A stretch of 64,000 nucleotides of DNA from contig NC_007761.1 in the NCBI RefSeq assembly GCF_000092045.1, forward strand, positions 375,001-439,000, read 5' to 3'. This DNA comes from Rhizobium etli CFN 42 (lineage in GTDB: Bacteria; Pseudomonadota; Alphaproteobacteria; Rhizobiales; Rhizobiaceae). Of the stretch, positions 56,128-64,000 are shown in pieces. The position numbers were made by a program, and so were the translations under genes. How positions within the stretch are numbered: the stretch's first letter is position 1; each line of letters starts with the position of its first letter. Under the pieces are notes generated by a model that saw only the letters and a program-made list of their open reading frames with translations, had not been told where the DNA came from and did no database searches.

Positions 56128-56154
56128 TGGTCCAATCTCATGCGATAACGCGGC

Positions 56155-56751
56155 TCAGGCGGGATAAATGCCGAGGAAGTGCTGCAGATATTCCGACAGG
56201 ATCATCGACGGCACCAGCAGCACCAGCGTCAGCGCCCCGACCATCAGCGCGTGATCGTGGCAGATCATCCGGAGGATGCGCGCCAGCACGAAGACCTGTG
56301 CCAGCATGAAGGCGAGCAGCAGCAACGAGACGAGGCCGACGGCGCCGGGCAGGAAGAACACCAGCGCCAGCAGCAGGCCGTTGACATAGGAGAGCGGCAC
56401 ACCAAGCCAGTTGACGCTGACGACGACCGGGGCGAAGCGTTCGCCCATGCGGAAGGCAAGCAGCAGCAGCCCGGCAAAGACCAGCGGCACGATCCAGTTG
56501 GCGATCTCGACGAGGCCGAGCCTGATATAAAAGGCAAAATCGACATCGGCCTCCGGCGGCATCGAGCGCAGGAAGGCCTGTCGCCACCAGAGCCAGGAAA
56601 TGCCCGTCGGCGGCAGGCACCAGACCATCGCCCAGAACGAGCGGTTGACGCCGCGCTCCGACAGATCGAGGAAGCGGAAGCCGCGCGGATCCATCCGGAT
56701 CAGCAGCCAGAGGCCGGCCAGATAATACTGGACTTCCCTAAGACCCGGCAT
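56155..56751 (-). CDS. conserved polytopic membrane protein
   Basis: A 198-residue inner-membrane protein. After a hydrophilic N-terminus ([17 protein letters not shown] onward) it has about four to five hydrophobic helices (about 38-56, 82-98, 108-145, 165-190), including an unusually Leu/Val-rich stretch [25 protein letters not shown] recognise no known transporter family motif. It overlaps the end of dapE by 14 bp on the same strand, so it is probably translated as the last gene of the dapD-dapE transcript. Its function is unknown. Confidence 0.8.
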   Translation of the reverse strand: MPGLREVQYYLAGLWLLIRMDPRGFRFLDLSERGVNRSFWAMVWCLPPTGISWLWWRQAFLRSMPPEADVDFAFYIRLGLVEIANWIVPLVFAGLLLLAFRMGERFAPVVVSVNWLGVPLSYVNGLLLALVFFLPGAVGLVSLLLLAFMLAQVFVLARILRMICHDHALMVGALTLVLLVPSMILSEYLQHFLGIYPA

Positions 56752-57931
56752 GGGCGAACCAGCGGTCGATGAAGGTCTGGTAGATCGCCGTCAGCGTCTC
56801 CAGATCGGCAACGGCGACGCGCTCGTCGACCATGTGCATCGTCTGGCCGACGAGGCCGAACTCGACGACCGGGCAATAATCCTTGATGAAGCGCGCATCC
56901 GACGTGCCGCCGGTGGTCGAAAGCGCCGGCGAGCGGCCGGCCACGCTTTCGATGGCCGAAGACAGCGAGGCGATCAGAGCATTGTTGCGGGTCAGGAAGA
57001 CGTGGCTCGGCCGGTCGGCCCAGACGATATCATATTTGGCCGGCGGCCTGCCTGGACGCAGCTGGCCATTGCCTGCGGCGGCTTCGAGACGGCGCAAGAT
57101 TTCGGCGCGCAGCGTTTCGACGGTCCAGCTGTCGTTGAAGCGGATGTTGAAGCTTGCCGATGCCTTGGCCGGAATGACGTTCGTCGCAGGGTTGCCGACA
57201 TCGACCGTCGTCACTTCGAGGTTCGATGGCTGGAAATCGTCGGTGCCGCCATCGAAGGGCGGGTCCATCAGCGCCTGCGTCAGTTGCAATAGGCCGCGCA
57301 CTGGATTGTCGGCCAGGTGCGGGTAGGCGGCATGGCCCTGTACGCCATGCACCGTGATCTTCCCCGACAGCGAGCCGCGCCGGCCGATCTTGATCATGTC
57401 GCCGAGCCGGTCCGGATTGGTCGGTTCTCCCACAAGGCAGGCGTCCCAGCGTTCGCCGCGCTCCGCCGCCCATTGCAGCAGTTTGATCGTGCCGTTGATC
57501 GCCGGGCCTTCTTCGTCGCCGGTGACGAGGAAGGAGATCGAGCCGGCAGGCGGGCCGCTCTTTTCGATATGGCGGGCGACGGCGGCGACGAAACACGCGA
57601 TGCCGCCCTTCATGTCGACGGCGCCGCGGCCGAAGAGCTCGCCGTTAGATATTTCGGCGGCAAAGGGCGGATGCGTCCAGGCGGCCTCGTCGCCGACCGG
57701 CACCACATCCGTATGGCCGGCGAACATCAGATGCGGGCCGTCGCGGCCGAGGCGGGCATAGAGGTTCTCGATAGCGGCTGTGCCCTCTTCGCGTGCCGTC
57801 ACCCTGTCGACCGTAAAGCCGAGCGGCGTGAGCATGGCGTCGAGCGCCGTGAGCGCGCCGCCTTCGGCGGGCGTCACGGATGGGCAGCGAATCAATGTCT
57901 GGAGATTAGCGACGGGGTCGGTTGCGGTCAT
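56738..57931 (-). CDS. dapE: succinyl-diaminopimelate desuccinylase
   Basis: A 397-residue M20 metallopeptidase-fold enzyme. Zinc ligands lie in [13 protein letters not shown] (His about 70, with D72), [14 protein letters not shown] (about 96-109) and [12 protein letters not shown] (about 132-143). It releases succinate from N-succinyl-LL-diaminopimelate in the lysine and peptidoglycan pathway. The ATG at 57931 ([21 protein letters not shown]) is the family start; the frame is open 12 codons further. It lies downstream of dapD, two steps earlier in the pathway. Confidence 0.96.
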   Translation of the reverse strand: MTATDPVANLQTLIRCPSVTPAEGGALTALDAMLTPLGFTVDRVTAREEGTAAIENLYARLGRDGPHLMFAGHTDVVPVGDEAAWTHPPFAAEISNGELFGRGAVDMKGGIACFVAAVARHIEKSGPPAGSISFLVTGDEEGPAINGTIKLLQWAAERGERWDACLVGEPTNPDRLGDMIKIGRRGSLSGKITVHGVQGHAAYPHLADNPVRGLLQLTQALMDPPFDGGTDDFQPSNLEVTTVDVGNPATNVIPAKASASFNIRFNDSWTVETLRAEILRRLEAAAGNGQLRPGRPPAKYDIVWADRPSHVFLTRNNALIASLSSAIESVAGRSPALSTTGGTSDARFIKDYCPVVEFGLVGQTMHMVDERVAVADLETLTAIYQTFIDRWFAHAGS

Positions 57932-58031
57932 GGCGGTCGAACTATCCGGCGGGAATGGCAAAGACATGGCAAGGCGGAGCCGCCTTGCGTAAAAGACGCC
58001 GTCTGTTTACCGGATCAATGTGCCGGTGTCA

Positions 58032-58892
58032 TCAATCTCTGAGCAGCTCGTTGATGCCGGTCTTGGAGCGGGTCTGTTCGTCGACGCGCTTGACGATGAC
58101 GGCGCAGTAGAGATGCGGTGCCGGCAGGCCGTTTGCCATCGTCGCGTTGGCCGAGGCCATCGAACCGGCGACGACGACGGAATAGGGCGGCACTTCGCCG
58201 TACATGACCTCACCGGTGGCGCGGTCGACGATCTTGGTCGACTTGCCGATGTAAACGCCCATGCCGAGCACGGAACCTTCACGAATGATGCAGCCCTCGA
58301 CCACTTCGGAGCGGGCGCCGATGAAGCAATTGTCCTCGATGATCGTCGGGCCGGCCTGCATCGGCTCCAGCACGCCGCCGATGCCGACGCCGCCGGACAG
58401 ATGCACATGCTTGCCGATCTGTGCGCAGGAGCCGACCGTTGCCCAGGTGTCGACCATCGTGCCTTCGCCGACATAGGCGCCGAGATTGACGAAGGAGGGC
58501 ATCAGGATGGCATTCGGGGCGATATAGGCCGAGCGGCGCACGACGCAGTTCGGCACGGCGCGGAAGCCGCTCGCGCGGAACTGGTTCTCGCCCCAGTTCT
58601 CGAATTTCGAGGGAACCTTATCCCACCAGGTGGAATTGCCCGAGCCGCCCTTGACCACCTGCATGTCATTGAGGCGGAAGGACAGTAGCACGGCCTTTTT
58701 CAGCCACTGATTGACCGTCCAGACGCCGTCGGCACCGCGTTCGGCGACACGCGCCTTGCCTTCATCGAGCAGGTTGAGCGCGGCTTCGACCGCATCGCGA
58801 ACCTCGCCCTTTGTCGACATGTTCACATTGTCACGATTGTCGAAAGCGGCTTCGATGGTCTTTTCGAGGGATGCGAGGTCGGTGGCGCTCAT
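58032..58892 (-). CDS. dapD: tetrahydrodipicolinate N-succinyltransferase
   Basis: A 286-residue left-handed beta-helix enzyme. The N-terminal helical region (1-100) is followed by hexapeptide repeats ([40 protein letters not shown], from about 122, then [14 protein letters not shown]). It transfers succinyl from succinyl-CoA to tetrahydrodipicolinate, committing carbon to diaminopimelate and lysine. The 100-bp gap to dapE suggests a shared transcript. It is divergent from the LOG-family gene across 193 bp. Confidence 0.97.
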   Translation of the reverse strand: MSATDLASLEKTIEAAFDNRDNVNMSTKGEVRDAVEAALNLLDEGKARVAERGADGVWTVNQWLKKAVLLSFRLNDMQVVKGGSGNSTWWDKVPSKFENWGENQFRASGFRAVPNCVVRRSAYIAPNAILMPSFVNLGAYVGEGTMVDTWATVGSCAQIGKHVHLSGGVGIGGVLEPMQAGPTIIEDNCFIGARSEVVEGCIIREGSVLGMGVYIGKSTKIVDRATGEVMYGEVPPYSVVVAGSMASANATMANGLPAPHLYCAVIVKRVDEQTRSKTGINELLRD

Positions 58893-59085
58893 GGGAATTC
58901 CTTAAACTTCGATCTTTATCGTGGAGACGGCGCAGTCTCCGGAATTGCGGTTGGCGGGATTGCGTCCTGCTCTACAGCATGCGCTCATGGAATGGAATTA
59001 TTTTTCGGGCAGGATCAATCTGGTTTCAAGGCGTTATAGCGACATATCCGGCACTGTGGCCGGCAGTACTGAAAGGCATTTCGAC

Positions 59086-59946
59086 ATGGCGAAGGGACGA
59101 AATGGCGGTTCGAGGCGCAAGGATGGCGTATGGGACCCGTTGAAGAGCAGCTCGACCGACAGGCAGCGGGCGCAAGCCGTGCCGAAGACGCCGCAGACGC
59201 TGTCGCCGGCCTATCGTCTTGCCTATGTCGATGAGGATTTCCTCTGCCGTGAAGAACTGCGGCCGATCCGGCTGCAGCTGGAATTGCTGAAGACCGAGAT
59301 GATGCTGACCGAACGCGGCATCCGCTCGACCGTCGTCATGTTCGGCGGTGCCCGCATTCCCGCCCCCGGCCAGAGTGCCTGGGCAGCGCGCAACGACATC
59401 CAGCGCGCCAATCTGGAGGCGGCCTCCGTCTATTATGACGAGGCGCGCAAATTTGCCCGCCTCTGCTCGAAATATTCGGCGGGCTTCGACTTTCAGGAAT
59501 ATGTTATTGTCACCGGTGGCGGCCCCGGCGTCATGGAGGCGGGCAATCGCGGTGCGGCCGACGAGGGCGCGCCGTCGATCGGCCTCAACATCGTGCTGCC
59601 GCACGAGCAGGCCCCGAACGCCTATGTGACGCCGGAGCTCAGCTTCAACTTCCACTATTTCGCCATTCGCAAGATGCATTTCATGGTGCGCGCCAAGGCG
59701 ATCGCGGTCTTCCCCGGCGGCTTCGGAACGCTCGACGAATTCTTTGAATGCCTGACGCTGATCCAGACCGGCCGCATGGAACGCCTGCCGCTGATCCTGT
59801 TCGGCGAGGCCTTCTGGCGACGCATCATCAATTTCGAGGCCTTGGCCGAGTTCGGCACGATCGCGCCGGATGATGTCAAGCTGATCAGCTTCGTCGACAC
59901 CGCCGACGCCGCGTGGAAGATCGTCCAGGATTTCTACGAACACTAA
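59086..59946 (+). CDS. LOG-family protein (cytokinin-activating phosphoribohydrolase type)
   Basis: A 286-residue Rossmann-fold protein. Motifs are VMFGGARIPAPGQ (about 85-97), IVTGGGPGVMEAGNRGA (about 141-157) and the LOG signature FPGGFGTLDEFFE (about 207-219). LOG enzymes release free cytokinin base from its riboside 5'-monophosphate; many bacterial members act on AMP or have unknown substrates. The first 60 residues are a basic, Ser/Lys-rich extension not found in short LOG proteins, placing it in the longer group. The ATG at 59086 is preferred; the frame runs upstream without family sequence. Confidence 0.9.
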   Translation: MAKGRNGGSRRKDGVWDPLKSSSTDRQRAQAVPKTPQTLSPAYRLAYVDEDFLCREELRPIRLQLELLKTEMMLTERGIRSTVVMFGGARIPAPGQSAWAARNDIQRANLEAASVYYDEARKFARLCSKYSAGFDFQEYVIVTGGGPGVMEAGNRGAADEGAPSIGLNIVLPHEQAPNAYVTPELSFNFHYFAIRKMHFMVRAKAIAVFPGGFGTLDEFFECLTLIQTGRMERLPLILFGEAFWRRIINFEALAEFGTIAPDDVKLISFVDTADAAWKIVQDFYEH

Positions 59947-59972
59947 GAACAAGCCATGCCTTGGTGAACTTG

Positions 59973-60002
59973 GCTCTTTCCCCGCCGGAGCGGGGAAAGA
60001 GC
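59973..60002. terminator. strong hairpin between convergent LOG and EF-hand genes
   Basis: GCTCTTTCCCCG (59973-59984), loop CCGGAG and CGGGGAAAGAGC (59991-60002): a perfect 12-bp stem between two convergent stop codons. There is no T-tract on either side; its core resembles the CCCCGC..GGGG palindrome inside the RIME-like repeat, so it may be a repeat remnant that also stops transcription. Confidence 0.55.
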
Positions 60003-60020
60003 GCAATGGTTCGTCCAGTC

Positions 60021-60635
60021 TTACAGGAACGGCCGGTCCGGCATGTCGTCGATCGAGACGACGCCATCCTTGTTGCGGTCCATGCGCGTGAACAGCTTGT
60101 CGAAGGCGGCCACGGCCTCCTGTTTGGAAATCTGGCCGTTTTCGTCGGTGTCGATCCGATGCATCATCATCGAGGCGCGCATGATGTTGCCGCCGTGGCG
60201 CATCCAGCGACGACCGTCATGGCGGTCGCGCGGCGGCCGCCCGGATTCGCTGTCCGGCATATCGGGCGCGCCGTTCGCGTTCTCGTCGCCGGCGTCCTGC
60301 TTGTGCCGATCTCTCATCGCCTGCAGCTGCGTCTGCCGGTACTGGCGGATTTCGCCGGGTGTCAGCGAACCGTCATTGTTGGTGTCGATCGCGGCGAAGA
60401 TTTTGTCGAGGCCACTGGTCGCTTCCTCCTTGGAGACCTTTCCGTCCTTGTTCGCGTCGAACTCCTTGAGCATGCGGACATAAGTGATTTCGAGGAAGGC
60501 ATCGCGGCCCGGGCGGTCCATGCCGGCATGATGCGGGCGCGGCCCGTCGCCCGGTGCGGCAAAGCTTGCCCCGGCTGCGGCGCCGAAGATAAGGACGGAG
60601 GAGAGCGCTGCCAGTATCAGCTTGTTGCGGTACAT
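60021..60635 (-). CDS. exported four-EF-hand calcium-binding protein
   Basis: A 204-residue protein with a signal peptide (1-26, cleavage after ASFA). Four EF-hand loops are visible: residues 60-71 (DANKDGKVSKEE), 84-95 (DTNNDGSLTPGE), 162-173 (DTDENGQISKQE) and 186-197 (DRNKDGVVSIDD, ending in Asp rather than Glu). A basic, Met/His/Arg-rich linker (about 105-160) separates the pairs. It should bind Ca2+ in the periplasm or outside. Rhizobium etli calsymin is a known secreted EF-hand protein in symbiosis, but this one is smaller. Repeated motifs precede it. Confidence 0.9.
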   Translation of the reverse strand: MYRNKLILAALSSVLIFGAAAGASFAAPGDGPRPHHAGMDRPGRDAFLEITYVRMLKEFDANKDGKVSKEEATSGLDKIFAAIDTNNDGSLTPGEIRQYRQTQLQAMRDRHKQDAGDENANGAPDMPDSESGRPPRDRHDGRRWMRHGGNIMRASMMMHRIDTDENGQISKQEAVAAFDKLFTRMDRNKDGVVSIDDMPDRPFL

Positions 60636-60644
60636 CGTGTTTCC

Positions 60645-60740
60645 CTTTCGTAAGGTGTCCCCTCACGAAAGAAGCTACGGCAGCAGGCCTCAATGACCCA
60701 GTTAAACATCGGTAAGCTGGGTGAAACTTTCGTAACGTGA
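60645..60740. promoter_or_regulatory. repeated motifs before the EF-hand gene
   Basis: CTTTCGTAA[G/C]GTG occurs at 60645-60657 and 60727-60739, with an inverted partial copy CACGAAAG at 60664-60671. GTTAAAC (60701-60707) and GTGAAAC (60721-60727) form a second pair spaced exactly 20 bp. Such phased direct repeats are typical of OmpR-type response regulator sites. All lie in the short gap upstream of the EF-hand gene (minus strand). Confidence 0.45.
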
Positions 60741-60742
60741 CT

Positions 60743-61459
60743 CTAGCCGCCGGATCTGGTCACCTTGCCGAGAAATGCAACGAGATCGTCGGTGACGAAA
60801 TCGATGTGATCCTCCTCGCCGCTGGTTTTTTCCCACCACTCGACGACGGTCTCTTCCAGATTGCGCGGCACGAGCAGAACGGTCTGCATGCCGAGCGCCT
60901 TCGGCACCGTCAGATTGCGCGGCAGATCCTCGAACATCGCCGCCTTGTTCGTTTCGACGCGCTTCAGCGCCGCAAACTTGTCATAGGTCGCCTGCGCCGG
61001 CTTCGGCACGTAATCGGCGGCGACGATGTCGAAGATATCGTCGAAATGCTCGAGAATGCCGAGCGCTCCGGCGGTCATCTCCGCATGTTTGACACTGCCG
61101 TTGGTGAAGATGAACTTGCGGCCCGGCAGCGCCTTGATCGCCTGTCCGAGTTCCGGCTGCGGCGTCAGCGCTGAATAGTCGATCGCATGCGCCTTTTCGA
61201 GGAAATCGTTCGGGTCGATGCCGTGATGGATCATCAGGCCCTGCAACGTCGTGCCGTGATCGAGATAATATTGCTTCTGCAGCTTGCGCGCTTCTTCCCG
61301 CCCCATCTGTAACAGCGCCGCGACATAGGCGGTCATGTTCTTGTCGATCTGCGCGAAAAGATTGATGTGATGCGGGTAGAGGGTGTTGTCGAGGTCGAAC
61401 ACCCAGTCGGTGACGTGGTCGAAATCGGCTTTTTCGGGGGTGCGGTCGATCTTTGTCAT
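60743..61459 (-). CDS. pyrimidine 5'-nucleotidase-like HAD hydrolase
   Basis: A 238-residue HAD phosphatase. Motif I is FDLDNTLYPH (about 17-26), motif II is FIFTNGS (about 114-120), and motif III/IV are in YVPKPAQATYDKF and AMFEDLPRNL (about 168-177). The cap region with HINLFAQIDKNMTAYV matches the SDT1/PHM8-like pyrimidine 5'-nucleotidase group. It likely dephosphorylates UMP/CMP or similar. It is divergent from the BchE-like gene across 185 bp. Confidence 0.9.
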   Translation of the reverse strand: MTKIDRTPEKADFDHVTDWVFDLDNTLYPHHINLFAQIDKNMTAYVAALLQMGREEARKLQKQYYLDHGTTLQGLMIHHGIDPNDFLEKAHAIDYSALTPQPELGQAIKALPGRKFIFTNGSVKHAEMTAGALGILEHFDDIFDIVAADYVPKPAQATYDKFAALKRVETNKAAMFEDLPRNLTVPKALGMQTVLLVPRNLEETVVEWWEKTSGEEDHIDFVTDDLVAFLGKVTRSGG

Positions 61460-61644
61460 GCGGTCTTATGGCATGGCTGCCGTGGGAAACCAAAGGCTTT
61501 TGCTCAAGTGTCCGGTTTCCCGCCGCCTTCTTAAAAATGCCGCCAGATCTTCACAACTTTAAAGAGATTCTGGCGGAATATCGCCATGGATCGCTGGTGA
61601 CGTTCCGCCTGCGTCAGACAGGGGACCCGCAAGGGTGAAGTCGC

Positions 61645-63174
61645 ATGAAGATCGTTCTGATCAATCCGCCGCATACCGCGATCGGCAGCCGTATTCCCGA
61701 TGATCACCTTCCACCGCTCGGCCTTCTCTCCGTCGCAGGCCCGCTGATCGATGGCGGTCACGATGTCAGCCTCATCGATGCAGAGTTCGGACCGATGACG
61801 ATTGTGGACATCGTCAACCGGATCACCGCGAACAGCCCGGATCTGGTGCTGATCGGCCATTCCGGCTCGACGTCGGCCCATCCGACTGCCCGCGCGATCG
61901 CAGAAGCGGTCAAGCGCAGCGATCCCGCGATCCGCATCGTCTATGGCGGCGTTTTCCCCACCTACCATTGGCGGGAGGTGCTGGCCGAGACTGAGGCATT
62001 CGATATTCTCGTGCGCGGCGAGGGCGAGGAAACGATGCGGCGCCTCGCCGAGGCGCTCGCCGCCCATCGCCCGCTTGATGCTGTTGCCGGCATTGCCTAT
62101 CGCGATGGCCACGGCGAAATCCAAGCAACCCGGCCAGCGCAGGCGATCGCCGATCTCGATGGCTATCGCATCGGCTGGGAACTGATCGACCATGCCCGCT
62201 ACAGCTATTGGGGTGGCAAGCGGGCGGTCGTGATGCAGTTCTCCCGCGGCTGTCCGCATCTTTGCAATTATTGCGGCCAGCGCGGCTTCTGGACCCGCTG
62301 GCGTCACCGCTCGCCGGAGGGGTTTGCAAAGGAGATCGCCAGGCTCTATCGCGAACAGGGTGTCGAGCTCATCAATCTTGCCGACGAGAACCCGACCTCG
62401 TCGCGCAGGGCCTGGCTGGCATTCCTCGAAGCGATGATCGCCGAGAACGTGCCGGTGCAGATCGTCGGCTCGACGCGCACGGACGATATCGTGCGTGACG
62501 CCGATATCCTGCACCTCTATCGCAAGGCCGGCGTCGTGCGCTGGCTGCTCGGTATGGAAAACACCGATGAGGCAACCCTGGCGCTGATCAAGAAGGGCGG
62601 AGCCAAAACGACCGACAGGGAGGCAATCCGGCTCCTGCGCCAGCACGATATCCTCTCGATGGCGACCTGGGTCGTCGGTTTCGAAGAGGAGAAGCTCAGC
62701 GATCTCTGGCGCGGCTTCCGGCAATTGCTCTCCTACGATCCCGATCAGATCCAGGCGCTTTACGTCACCCCGCATCGCTGGACACCCTTCTTCCGTATCG
62801 CCCGCGACCGTCAGGTGATCGAGACCGACATCCGCAAATGGGATTACAAGCATCAGGTCTTGAAGATGCGGTACCTCCACCCGTTCGTGCTGGTCGTCTG
62901 CGTCAAGCTCATCGAGGTGGCGGTCCAGGCGCGGCCGAAGGCGCTGATGCGCATCCTCTTCCATCGCGACCGCGAGCAGCGCCATTCGATGCGCTGGTAC
63001 ACTGAGATGGGCCGCCGCGTCTGGTTTCATGAGGTTTTCGAATTTCTCTTCCGCCGCCGCCAGCTGAAGAATGGCCCGACGCTCGAGAATTTCTGGGGCG
63101 CGCCACAGGATGCCGAGGAGGAGTCGATGCTGCGCCCGCAACGGCATCTAAAGAGCCTCGACGCGGCGGAATAA
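61645..63174 (+). CDS. B12-binding radical-SAM protein, BchE-like
   Basis: A 509-residue protein. The N-terminal B12-binding fold (1-150) has LINPPHTAIGSRIPDDHLPPLGLLS-like opening (4-16 seen as VLINPPHTAIGSR), GHDVSLIDAEFG and YGGVFPTYH. The radical-SAM cluster motif is C203-x3-C207-x2-C210 (SRGCPHLCNYCGQ), followed by RGFWTRWRHRSP, a pattern shared with BchE, the anaerobic Mg-protoporphyrin ester cyclase. The C-terminal 130 residues are basic and aromatic (FHRDREQRHSMRWYTEMGRRVW). No other photosynthesis gene is present, so the substrate is unknown. The neighbours are a nucleotidase and ada. Confidence 0.88.
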   Translation: MKIVLINPPHTAIGSRIPDDHLPPLGLLSVAGPLIDGGHDVSLIDAEFGPMTIVDIVNRITANSPDLVLIGHSGSTSAHPTARAIAEAVKRSDPAIRIVYGGVFPTYHWREVLAETEAFDILVRGEGEETMRRLAEALAAHRPLDAVAGIAYRDGHGEIQATRPAQAIADLDGYRIGWELIDHARYSYWGGKRAVVMQFSRGCPHLCNYCGQRGFWTRWRHRSPEGFAKEIARLYREQGVELINLADENPTSSRRAWLAFLEAMIAENVPVQIVGSTRTDDIVRDADILHLYRKAGVVRWLLGMENTDEATLALIKKGGAKTTDREAIRLLRQHDILSMATWVVGFEEEKLSDLWRGFRQLLSYDPDQIQALYVTPHRWTPFFRIARDRQVIETDIRKWDYKHQVLKMRYLHPFVLVVCVKLIEVAVQARPKALMRILFHRDREQRHSMRWYTEMGRRVWFHEVFEFLFRRRQLKNGPTLENFWGAPQDAEEESMLRPQRHLKSLDAAE

Positions 63175-63229
63175 AATAGCCGCCTGATTTTCGGCGGACG
63201 CAGCCGGCGCGGGGTGCTAGAAAGCGGAA

Positions 63230-64000
63230 ATGCTGTTCGAACGCCCCGATGACGATACGCTCTATGATGCCCTGATCGCGCGCAGCGCCGATTATGAGGG
63301 CCAGGCCTATGTCTGCGTCAAGACGACCGGAGTCTTCTGCCGGCTGACCTGCCCAGCGCGCAAGCCGAAGCGGGAAAACACGCTTTTCTTCGAGACGATC
63401 GCCGCCTGCATGCATTCCGGTTTTCGCCCCTGCCGGCGCTGCAGGCCACTGGAGCAGCCGGGCCGGGAGCCGATCGTCGACGCCTTGCTCGCCCGGCTCG
63501 AGGAGGAGCCGGAGGTCCGCTGGAGCGAAGACGAGCTCGTTCGCCGCGGCCATGATCCCTCGACCGTGCGCCGCGCCTTCAAGCGGGCGCTCGGCATGAC
63601 CTTCCATGATATCGTCCGTTACATCAGGCTCGGCGAAGCGGCCAGGCAGCTCGCCGCCGGGGCGCGTGTCATCGATGCGCAGATCGACGCCGGATACGAA
63701 ACGCCAAGCGGCTTTCGCGCGGCATTCCAGCGGCTCGTCGGCAAGGCGCCGGCGCTTTCGCAGAACCGCGAACTGCTCTTTGCCGATTGGTTCGACACCC
63801 CGCTCGGGCCGATGATCGCGGTTGCTGACAAGACGCATCTGCACCTTCTCGAATTTCACGATCGCAAGGCGCTACTGAGCGAACTCGAAGCGCTGCAGAA
63901 GCGTGTCCGCTCCTCCGTCGCGATCGGCCGCACCCCGGCGATCGATCAGATCGAGGCGGAGATCCGCGATTATTTCGAAGGCCGGCTGACCGTTTTCAAG
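63230..64000 (+). CDS. ada: Ada: adaptive-response regulator / O6-methylguanine-DNA methyltransferase (partial)
   Basis: The first 257 codons lie in the window. The Ada zinc domain holds C37, C41, C68 and C71 (GVFCRLTCPARKP and FRPCRRC); the first is the expected methyl acceptor from phosphotriesters. An AraC-type DNA-binding domain follows (about 90-180, PSTVRRAFKRALGMTFHDIVRYIRL), then the start of the methyltransferase domain (LFADWFDTPLGPMIAVAD, about 183-200). The catalytic PCHR motif would lie beyond 64000. Methylated Ada activates repair genes, including itself. It starts 55 bp after the BchE-like gene. Confidence 0.92.
   Translation, partial: MLFERPDDDTLYDALIARSADYEGQAYVCVKTTGVFCRLTCPARKPKRENTLFFETIAACMHSGFRPCRRCRPLEQPGREPIVDALLARLEEEPEVRWSEDELVRRGHDPSTVRRAFKRALGMTFHDIVRYIRLGEAARQLAAGARVIDAQIDAGYETPSGFRAAFQRLVGKAPALSQNRELLFADWFDTPLGPMIAVADKTHLHLLEFHDRKALLSELEALQKRVRSSVAIGRTPAIDQIEAEIRDYFEGRLTVFK

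Noticed and set aside
61531..63147. A 538-codon open frame on the minus strand opposite the BchE-like gene
   Set aside because: Same reason: composition-driven antisense frame; the plus strand has an intact cluster motif and family sequence.
61645..63174. True Mg-protoporphyrin ester cyclase (bacteriochlorophyll synthesis)
   Set aside because: No other bch, puf or crt genes are in the window and the family is wide; similarity of one motif does not establish the reaction.
1..64000. tRNA, rRNA, CRISPR, prophage, insertion sequence or genomic island
   Set aside because: None recognised: no cloverleaf genes, repeat-spacer arrays, transposase or integrase frames; the small intergenic palindromes are the only mobile-like sequences.

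Overview
This window is ordinary chromosomal core DNA of an alphaproteobacterium of the Rhizobiaceae, most probably Rhizobium in the R. leguminosarum/R. etli group. The evidence is GC-rich coding sequence, a Mur-type Fur regulator, a PraR/PhrR-like regulator, both ornithine-lipid acyltransferases (OlsA and OlsB), a fused Tme-type malic enzyme, rpoN with lptCAB and ptsN, globin-type and NWEEF-tailed chemoreceptors, and palindromic intergenic repeats of the RIME kind. The species cannot be fixed from sequence reading alone. I see no rRNA, tRNA, CRISPR, prophage or insertion sequence. Coding density is high and the longest gene-free stretch is just under 300 bp.

Layout. 1-5.3 kb: rdgB (partial), a VOC protein and rph on the minus strand, divergent from hrcA and grpE, then a nucleoside hydrolase and a small-heat-shock gene with a heat-shock promoter and RNA thermometer, followed by a DUF1150 gene. 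5.4-17.9 kb: a long minus-strand series (trmB, metK, praR-like, lnt, a CorC-like gene, ybeY, phoH, miaB, olsA, mur, rimI, tsaB, an NfuA-like gene, a Usp gene) covering SAM and tRNA/rRNA maturation, lipoprotein and lipid synthesis and metal control. 18-28 kb: trpS, murJ, glnD and mutS, with a VOC gene and a secreted M15-type peptidase gene between trpS and murJ. 28-37 kb: tme on plus, then olsB, a hybrid histidine kinase, lspA, two RNA methyltransferases and a Nudix gene on minus. 37-46 kb: a CoxG-like gene, a GNAT gene, lapA-like, ihfB, sppA, then lptC-lptA-lptB-rpoN, an EamA transporter, hpf and ptsN. 46-53 kb: two chemoreceptors flank rbsK and rmuC. 53-56 kb: def, a FitAB/VapBC-type toxin-antitoxin pair, fmt and truA. 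56-64 kb: a membrane protein, dapE and dapD, a LOG-family protein, a four-EF-hand exported protein, a pyrimidine nucleotidase, a BchE-like B12/radical-SAM protein and the start of ada.

How it fits together. Several groups are translationally coupled by ATGA or TGATG overlaps (metK-trmB, phoH-ybeY-corC, tsaB-rimI, methyltransferase-TrmH-lspA, fitA-fitB, fmt-truA). Envelope functions recur: Lpt transport, Lnt and LspA lipoprotein steps, OlsA and OlsB lipids, MurJ, SppA, LapA. Stress and nitrogen control also recur: hrcA/grpE/hsp20, glnD/rpoN/ptsN/hpf.

The points most worth a second look are a ROSE-type thermometer with an RpoH-like promoter before the small-heat-shock gene, a self-regulated toxin-antitoxin module wedged between def and fmt, a BchE-like radical-SAM gene of unknown substrate, repeated motifs before a four-EF-hand gene, a candidate Pho box before olsB, a near-perfect 50-bp inverted repeat, and accessory genes dropped into usually contiguous core operons (EamA between rpoN and hpf, two genes between trpS and murJ). 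No wholly new multi-gene system is evident.
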